A DNA stretch of 64,000 nucleotides, taken from the NCBI GenBank assembly GCA_949825025.1, contig OX463785.1, forward strand, positions 21,267,971-21,331,970, given 5' to 3'. This DNA is from Siphlonurus alternatus. Its lineage: Eukaryota; Arthropoda; Insecta; Ephemeroptera; Siphlonuridae. How positions within the stretch are numbered: the stretch's first letter is position 1; each line of letters opens with the position of its first letter. Below, in pieces: positions 58,536-64,000 of this stretch. A program made the translations under genes and the position numbers. The notes below the pieces were generated by a model, which saw only the letters and a list, made by a program, of their open reading frames with translations, was not told where the DNA came from and made no database searches.

Positions 58536-60374
58536 ATGTTCGCCTACTGTCTGCTCGCTGCCCTGGCCCTCGGCGCCGTCAATGCCGACCCTGTCCCTCG
58601 CGTCACCTGCAATAGCATTGACGTACAGAAGGACGTCAACCTTGCTACGGTGAGTTGTGACGTCATCGGAAGGGTTGTGTGACGTCACAGGTAGGGTTTT
58701 GTGACGTCATAGAGTATGGGAAGGGTGGTGGGAATCTCCTGTGATATAGTACTTTGATTAATATACATAATAAAACACAGAGTTTTGGAAAAAGGGGGGA
58801 GGGAGGTTAGAATGTATGTATTTTGTATGAAATAACAAAACAAATGGAGTATCGACCTCAATTTTTTTATTGCAGAAATGGATAGAGCGTGCAAAGTTAT
58901 GCTACGCTGATTTTTTTCAGATTTTTTACAGACCGGGAACTATTTTTAAAAAATTATTGAAAGTCCTTTTTGTGACGTCACGAGGCGGCAAATCCTATCT
59001 TTTTCTTAAGGAGCGGCGGCTCGTGACGTCACAAAAAAGAACTTTCAATAATTTTTTAAAATAGCTTCTGGGCTCTAAAAAATCTGAAAAAAATCAGGAT
59101 AGCGTAACTTTGCACGCTCTATCCATTTCTGCAATAAAAAAATGAGGTAGATACTCCATTAACAAAAGTTTTCAAAAATTAAAATTAAAATAATTAAACT
59201 TATACTATTGTTAAAGTAAAAGGTACTTTAATTATCTAATATTATGAACCAACCCTAAAATAATTGGTGTCATTGATTGTTAAATAAATGTAGTTTGTTA
59301 CAACTAAAACAATAGTATTGAGTGGCAAATATTTATCGTGAAAATAATAACATTTTTTTGTACTATAATTTCCATTCTTCTTGTTTCCAGCTGACAGGCA
59401 ACTGGGTGGCAGTTGAGTCCCTTGTGTTCAAGGATGGAGTTTCTTACATCCCTGAGGAGGACAAGCGTCCCAATCTCTGCCTGTACGCCAAGGTAGGTCT
59501 CCATATCCCATATTCCTTTACGGGGTAAGATTCTTGCATACTCCATTTGCTTCAGAAATATTTATAACACTCCTGCTCTTCAAACATTCTGCAATCACAT
59601 CCAATTTTTGTTTGGATCATCCAAACAAACCTTTTTAGATCTACCTTATCTTTTCATGCCATGTACACTACCTTTAAACACCTGTTTTTTTTCATCACCC
59701 ATTCTCTCAACATGTCCAAACCAACGTAGCGTATTAATACTTGTCAATTACGATAATCATATTAACAAAATTACACAGTATTGGCCTCAAAAAAAATATA
59801 TACATATATTATAGAAATTAATGAAGGGTGCAAAGATATGACACTCGGATTTTTTTCAGATTCTTTAGAGTCCAGAAAATATTTCTAAAAATTATGCCAA
59901 GTTCAGGTTTAACTCACATCCCTTTTAGTCCTATTTTTAATAAATGACGCTTCTTGATGCCTCTCTCTATCCTTTCAATATATTTTTTAAAGTAACGGGC
60001 TCTAAAATATCTGAAAAATATCAGAGTAACAAAACTTTGCACCCTCTATCCATTTTCTGCAATAAAAAAAATTGAGGTCAATACTCCATTCTAAAAATTT
60101 TAAATTTTATTTCTTTTCCGATTCCAAAACTAAATTACGTCCCGGGCTGTACTAACATTGATTCTATTTCCAGGACAGCGAAGCTAGCGAGAACGGAGTC
60201 ACCATGAAGATCGACTTCAACTCTCCCGGCAAGGACAAGGTCGTTGAGACCACCGTCCTGACCGCCACTGGAGACGAGAAGGCGCGTCTCAGCATCAGCT
60301 CCGACGTCAACAACCGTGACAGTAAGTTTTCATATCAGAATACGAGCTTTTGTTCAGAGTTAGAATACAAATTT

Positions 60375-60429
<55 letters not shown>

Positions 60430-60915
60430 TTCACTTATATGCCCATTTTTTGTGGTTTCTCATCATCAGATGAATACCGAAGTATTACAATGGTATATCA
60501 GCCTTCTCTTTTCATTCTAAGGGTTGCTGGACACCCTCTAGTACACAAGGGTGTACGGGACATTTCCCAATCTCCCTCCGTGTCATATGGAAAAGTAACT
60601 TTTCAAAGAAAGACGATATTTAAAACTAGTCTCTGACATTTTATTTCAGACTGGGAGCTTTTGATCCTGGACAGTGACCCAGCTAAGTACTTGGTGTATG
60701 CCCTCTGCCTGCCCCCCAACGAGGCTGGAGAACGTCTGCCCGCCCGCGTGAACCTTCTGTCCCGTCACGCCGATCACTCCGACCACGAGTCAATCACCGC
60801 CGACGAAGAGTTGCAGATTGAGCGAAGAATTGGAGAGAGACTTCACCTTATCGGCTCCGGTGTGAAGCCTGTCAGGTTCGCCACCGACTGCTGGGCGAGC
60901 TACGCTGAGGCATAA
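58536..60915 (+). CDS. Group B lipocalin B2, secreted, 209 aa
   Basis: Coding exons 58536-58649, 59391-59492, 60174-60321 and 60650-60915, phases 0, 0, 1 as in B1. Signal peptide MFAYCLLAALALGAVNA; mature start with V-T-C-N-S. Exon 2 has L-T-G-N-W-V-A-V-E-S and L-C-L-Y-A-K (three codons shorter than B1). Exon 3 has D-S-E-A-S-E-N-G, P-G-K-D-K-V-V-E and A-R-L-S-I-S-S-D-V-N-N-R-D. Exon 4 has L-I-L-D-S-D-P-A-K-Y-L-V-Y-A-L-C, N-L-L-S-R-H-A-D-H, a helix with E-R-R-I-G-E-R-L, and ends T-D-C-W-A-S-Y-A-E-A. Exon 3 start is single here, which shows the ancestral state of the B1 triplication. P1-type elements lie in introns 1 and 2. Polyadenylation signal near 60995. Confidence 0.92.
58658..58709 (+). 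promoter_or_regulatory. Three TGACGTCA sites in B2 intron 1
   Basis: TGACGTCA at 58658, 58680 and 58702, exactly 22 bp apart, starting 8 bp after the exon 1 donor; each followed by a ggaagg/ggtaggg-like sequence. Same position as the minisatellite of B1 intron 1. Confidence 0.55.
58843..59160. mobile_element. P1 foldback in B2 intron 1
   Basis: aatggagtatcgacctcaat to its mirror; two TGACGTCA cores. Confidence 0.9.
59580..59745 (-). mobile_element. Decayed LINE fragment (reverse-transcriptase C-terminal part)
   Basis: On the minus strand a frame reads L-R-W-F-G-H-V-E-R-M-G-D-E-K-K, the hallmark found after the reverse-transcriptase domain of many non-LTR elements, followed by remnants of the G-R-x-x-K-x-x-L-D-D part with stops. 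It sits in B2 intron 2. Confidence 0.6.
59774..60090. mobile_element. Diverged P1 foldback in B2 intron 2
   Basis: cagtattggcctcaaaaaaa ... atgaagggtgcaaagatatg at the left; actttgcaccctctatccat ... tgaggtcaatactccatt at the right. The TGACGTCA cores are gone. Confidence 0.7.
60374..60432. repeat. (TTTA)n microsatellite in B2 intron 3
   Basis: About 14 units. Confidence 0.93.
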
Positions 60916-61019
60916 GACCTTTAACATCTTGTATACGAACATAACATGATGTTATATCTGGTGATATTGTATATTTACCAAAATTTTGAAATGAAATAAA
61001 AAAAATAAAAAACTACTGA

Positions 61020-61750
61020 GCGATTTTATTACTATATTATGTTTCTTTTACAAAGCATAATTTTATATACAGTAGAAGCATGAATTAAAATAGATTAATA
61101 TATTGTTACTATTAAATCAAAGCTATAATTACAGTCTAAAATAATATATTTGACCACAGTATGGTATACTTAATGTGACAAATTTATGGCCACAATAAAG
61201 AATATTTATATTATAGCTGATCTATATATTCTTGTCTATATAAAATAACTAAATATAAATAGTCACATGAATATATCGGTCTTATTAAAGTACACACTAA
61301 TATTTTAAACAAGCAGAAAAAAACAGGAACAGAATAATTGAACACATATTAGGATTCCATATTTATATTTGAAATTAAAAGCAATTATTTAATGTAAATA
61401 AAATTATTAATTGAAATATTGTTCTCTAGAGATATGTTGCAGAACGTAATAATTCTTCAAATATTTTAAATTCATTATGAAAATATAAATTTACCTTACA
61501 ATACTCTTTACATTAATTAAATCAATGATTATTATTAATTAATATTTAAAAGCGCCCTCAATAACAAATTTTTAAGCACGATACATTTTTTACATATTTA
61601 ATAAATGGCCTTGAATATTATCATGAAATTTTGTTGTTTTTCTTTGGCAACCTATATTGTATATGGAAAACGCGTACAGTACATACATAATACTTCTAAT
61701 AAATTTGATCAAGCTTTGGGTCCAATAATTATATTAAATTTAACATAATT
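61020..61750. other. AT-rich stretch without recognisable features
   Basis: Downstream of B2. No gene-like frame, palindrome or copy of another element noted. Confidence 0.45.
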
Positions 61751-61755
61751 ACTAC

Positions 61756-62070
61756 AATGGAGTACTGACCTCAAAAATTTTTTATTGCAGAAATGGATAG
61801 AGGGTGCAAAGTTATGGTACTCTGATTTTTCTCAGATTTTTTAGAGACCGGCAACTATTTTTTAAAAATGATTGAAAGTGCAGAAGAATGATTGCCGCCT
61901 CTCTTAATAAAAGATAGGACCCAAAAAGGACGTGAATTCGAACCCAACCTCGCCAAAACTTTTTAGCAATACTTCCCGGTCCCTCAAAAATCTGAAAAAA
62001 ATCAGAGTAGCATAACTTTTCATCCTCTATCCATTTCTGCTACAAAAAATTTTGAGGTCGATACTCCATT
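61756..62070. mobile_element. P1 foldback with replaced core, upstream of B3
   Basis: Ends aatggagtactgacctcaaa and mirror are intact, but the centre (gtgcagaagaatgattgccg ... cgtgaattcgaacccaacct) differs from other copies and has no TGACGTCA. Confidence 0.78.
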
Positions 62071-62236
62071 ATAAAAGGACCTTTACAAAAGAAGTAGATA
62101 TATCGTGGTATTGATGTGATTATTTTTTCATAAAAAAGTCTTCTGAAGAGTAGAGGAATCACAGCAGTTTCTTTTATTTATTAAAATTACATAAAATTTA
62201 GACGTCATGGATTTATCATAGTTATATGAGCTGACT

Positions 62237-62665
62237 AATTATACATTGTGGAAGGTGTGGCGCAGTGCGCTTGACCGGGTCTCGTCAGATCACCGAAGTC
62301 AAGCAACGCCACGCGTGGTTAGTAGTTGGATGGGTGACCATTTTCAACAAAAACCACGTTTCCCACCCAGGGGTAAAACGTTGCGCTTTTCCACCATGTG
62401 GTTCCCCTGACTTTGGACCATTGCACTTCCGGTTCATTGACAAAAGCTGTAGCGTCCATCCTGGCTGAGGTTTCCACGTTTCCCTCAGCCGCAGGCAAAT
62501 GCCGGGATGGATTTGCAAGACCGTGGCCGCCCCCGTTCCAGAAGAGCCCGCGAAACGCTCAAGTTAGGGTTTCGGAAGGTTCGGGGTTTCAAAGTAGTAT
62601 GTAATTAGTAAATAAAAGTACCCAATAGGGTTTGATTAAAAAATTAAAAAAAAAAATTATACATT
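62237..62665 (+). mobile_element. 5S-rRNA-derived SINE, full length with target duplication
   Basis: The element runs 62248-62654, from gtggaaggtgtggcgcagtg to the A-rich tail. AATTATACATT occurs at 62237-62247 and again at 62655-62665, an 11-bp target-site duplication, which proves retroposition and fixes both ends. Very close to the copy at 11231, so recent. Confidence 0.93.
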
Positions 62666-62853
62666 ATTATTCTTTGAATGCTTGCTCTTTTCTAAAAAAA
62701 AAAAAATCACAAATTTCCATTAATTACTCTATATTTTGTTAATTTTATCAACAACAAAAATATCAATTAATAAAAATGTTTTACTTGTTATACTTAACGT
62801 TGAAAAAACGAACTCTGACTAAAATAATAAAAATAATTACATATTAAGAAATA

Positions 62854-63028
62854 ATGGGTGGTATTCACAAAGCGTTAAGAAGAGTGTTAAGAAGAGTTTT
62901 AAGAAGATATATGTGTTTTTCTCTTCTTAGAGATTTTGAATACTCTTCTTAAATGTCTCTTCTTAAAATACACCTTAAAATATCTCTTCTTAAAACTCTT
63001 CTTAACGCTTTTCGTGAATACCACCCAA
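62854..63028. mobile_element. Foldback MITE family P5
   Basis: tgggtggtattcacaaagcg to its mirror cgcttttcgtgaataccaccca, arms made of ttaagaagag-type repeats. Confidence 0.82.
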
Positions 63029-63369
63029 ATCTTTTATCCTGTTTTTATGATAATTATAGTTATTTTTATGATCAAAGTTAATCATTTCAATTATAAAAAT
63101 ATAATTAAATTAGCTACATATATATAAAATTGAAAAAAAAAAAAAAAAAGCAAATGAAGAGAACACTTCACAAATACTTTTGAATACACTGAAACTATAT
63201 ATAACAAAAAAGAGATGAAGACAGTATTAAAAATTACTTATAATAATAAATATGTTTACGATTTTTACTTCTTTAAAAACAGCCATCAATCTTGGATAAT
63301 TCAATGTAACCTCTAAATATAAAACTCATTGCTGGTTCCAAGGTCCATTTGTCCAAAATAATGCAGACA

Positions 63370-63499
63370 GTACTTGACAGGTCAAGGGGTCACGTGGGCT
63401 GACAGTCACGTGACCTAATAATATCAAGCAGAGACGGTGCTATATAAATTGTGGCACTTAAGAACAGAAGACATCATTTCGACCAGACACATTACTGAG
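63370..63499 (+). promoter_or_regulatory. B3 promoter and leader exon
   Basis: AGGTCA-ag-GGGTCA (63379-63392), CACGTG at 63391 and 63407, TATATAAA at 63441-63448, catcatttcga near 63472 and donor gtaaga after 63499. Nearly identical to the B2 promoter, with both CACGTG boxes intact here. Confidence 0.7.
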
Positions 63500-63972
63500 G
63501 TAAGATTTTATAATATATTAATTTACATATTATTAATTCCAGCAAATAATATGGAGATTTAGGTTAAAGTAGCAAATTTAATTCTTATGGATTCTTTATT
63601 TTTGTGATATATTTTTCAAATCATTACTTTGTTTATTGTTATTGTACATTTTAATGGCATTTTTCCATTTTCTAATGAAATATTTAGGCAAAATTCATAT
63701 TGTAATTTTGACTTCTCCGCCACATAAATTTATATAAGCTATTTTTATCCCCCACTTTAGTTATTATTGCAAAAGGTACCGTACTTGGCTTTCTATTGCC
63801 CGAATATTTATATATTATTTTTTGTTACGAGACGTTAGCTCGTACTACTAAATAAAGGTCAATTTGCAATTATGAATTCAATTGGAATTTAATTAAAAAA
63901 AACGTAAAAAAATTACATAAGGTCGACAATCCTTGTTATAATGAGACGATTTTGACCCTTGTTACAGTCACG

Positions 63973-64000
63973 ATGTTCGCCTACTGCCTGCTCGCTGCCC
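63973..64000 (+). CDS. Group B lipocalin B3, first codons only
   Basis: After acceptor gttacag (63967) and tcacg, the frame MFAYCLLAA begins exactly as in B1 and B2 and runs off the window. With its promoter and leader exon this is a third group B gene. Confidence 0.8.

Overview
This window is AT-rich DNA from an invertebrate animal. Split genes with GT-AG introns, TATA promoters followed by non-coding leader exons, 5S-rRNA-derived SINEs, many foldback MITEs and long microsatellites rule out a prokaryote. Promoter and intron style suggests an arthropod (crustacean or chelicerate), but nothing seen proves the phylum.

The core is a cluster of secreted lipocalins. I recognise them by a G-x-W motif on the first strand after the signal peptide, a motif like (S/D)-x-D-P-x-x-Y-L-V-x-x-L-C that matches the second lipocalin block, an A-R-R followed by a helix of the L-S-E-E-N-L-A-K type that matches the third, and four conserved cysteines. 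There are two groups. Group A (about 195-206 aa, three coding exons, phases 0 and 1) lies at 1-32.6 kb: A1 (cut by the window edge) and A2-A6 on +, then A7, a lone last exon, a frame-shifted A8 and a divergent A9 on -. Group B (209-213 aa, four coding exons plus a leader exon) lies on +: B1 at 36.0-41.2 kb, B2 at 58.0-60.9 kb, and the start of B3 at the right edge. Strand changes from + to - near 19-20 kb and back near 33-36 kb.

Between B1 and B2, on -, a three-exon gene (47.3-48.9 kb, leader exon near 50.93 kb) encodes a 101-aa secreted peptide with a Gln/Tyr/Pro/Asn repeat that I cannot assign to a family. None of its exons is a long open frame.

The rest is mostly mobile DNA: a SINE family whose head derives from 5S rRNA (two subfamilies), one tRNA-derived SINE, and about ten families of near-palindromic non-autonomous elements. 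The commonest (here P1/P2, about 330 bp) sits in an intron of most of the lipocalin genes and carries TGACGTCA in its core plus a T-run followed by TTGCAG in each arm. Simple repeats include (TATAA)n, (CT)n, (TTTA)n and (TA)n.

Regulation: nuclear-receptor-type direct repeats (TGCCCTTTGAC(C/A)T and its reverse) lie about 200 bp before the ATG of most group A genes. B2 and B3 share a promoter with an AGGTCA-type repeat, CACGTG boxes and TATA. B1 and B2 both carry arrays of TGACGTCA just inside intron 1. By inference the cluster is a recently expanded family under shared hormone/nutrient-type control.
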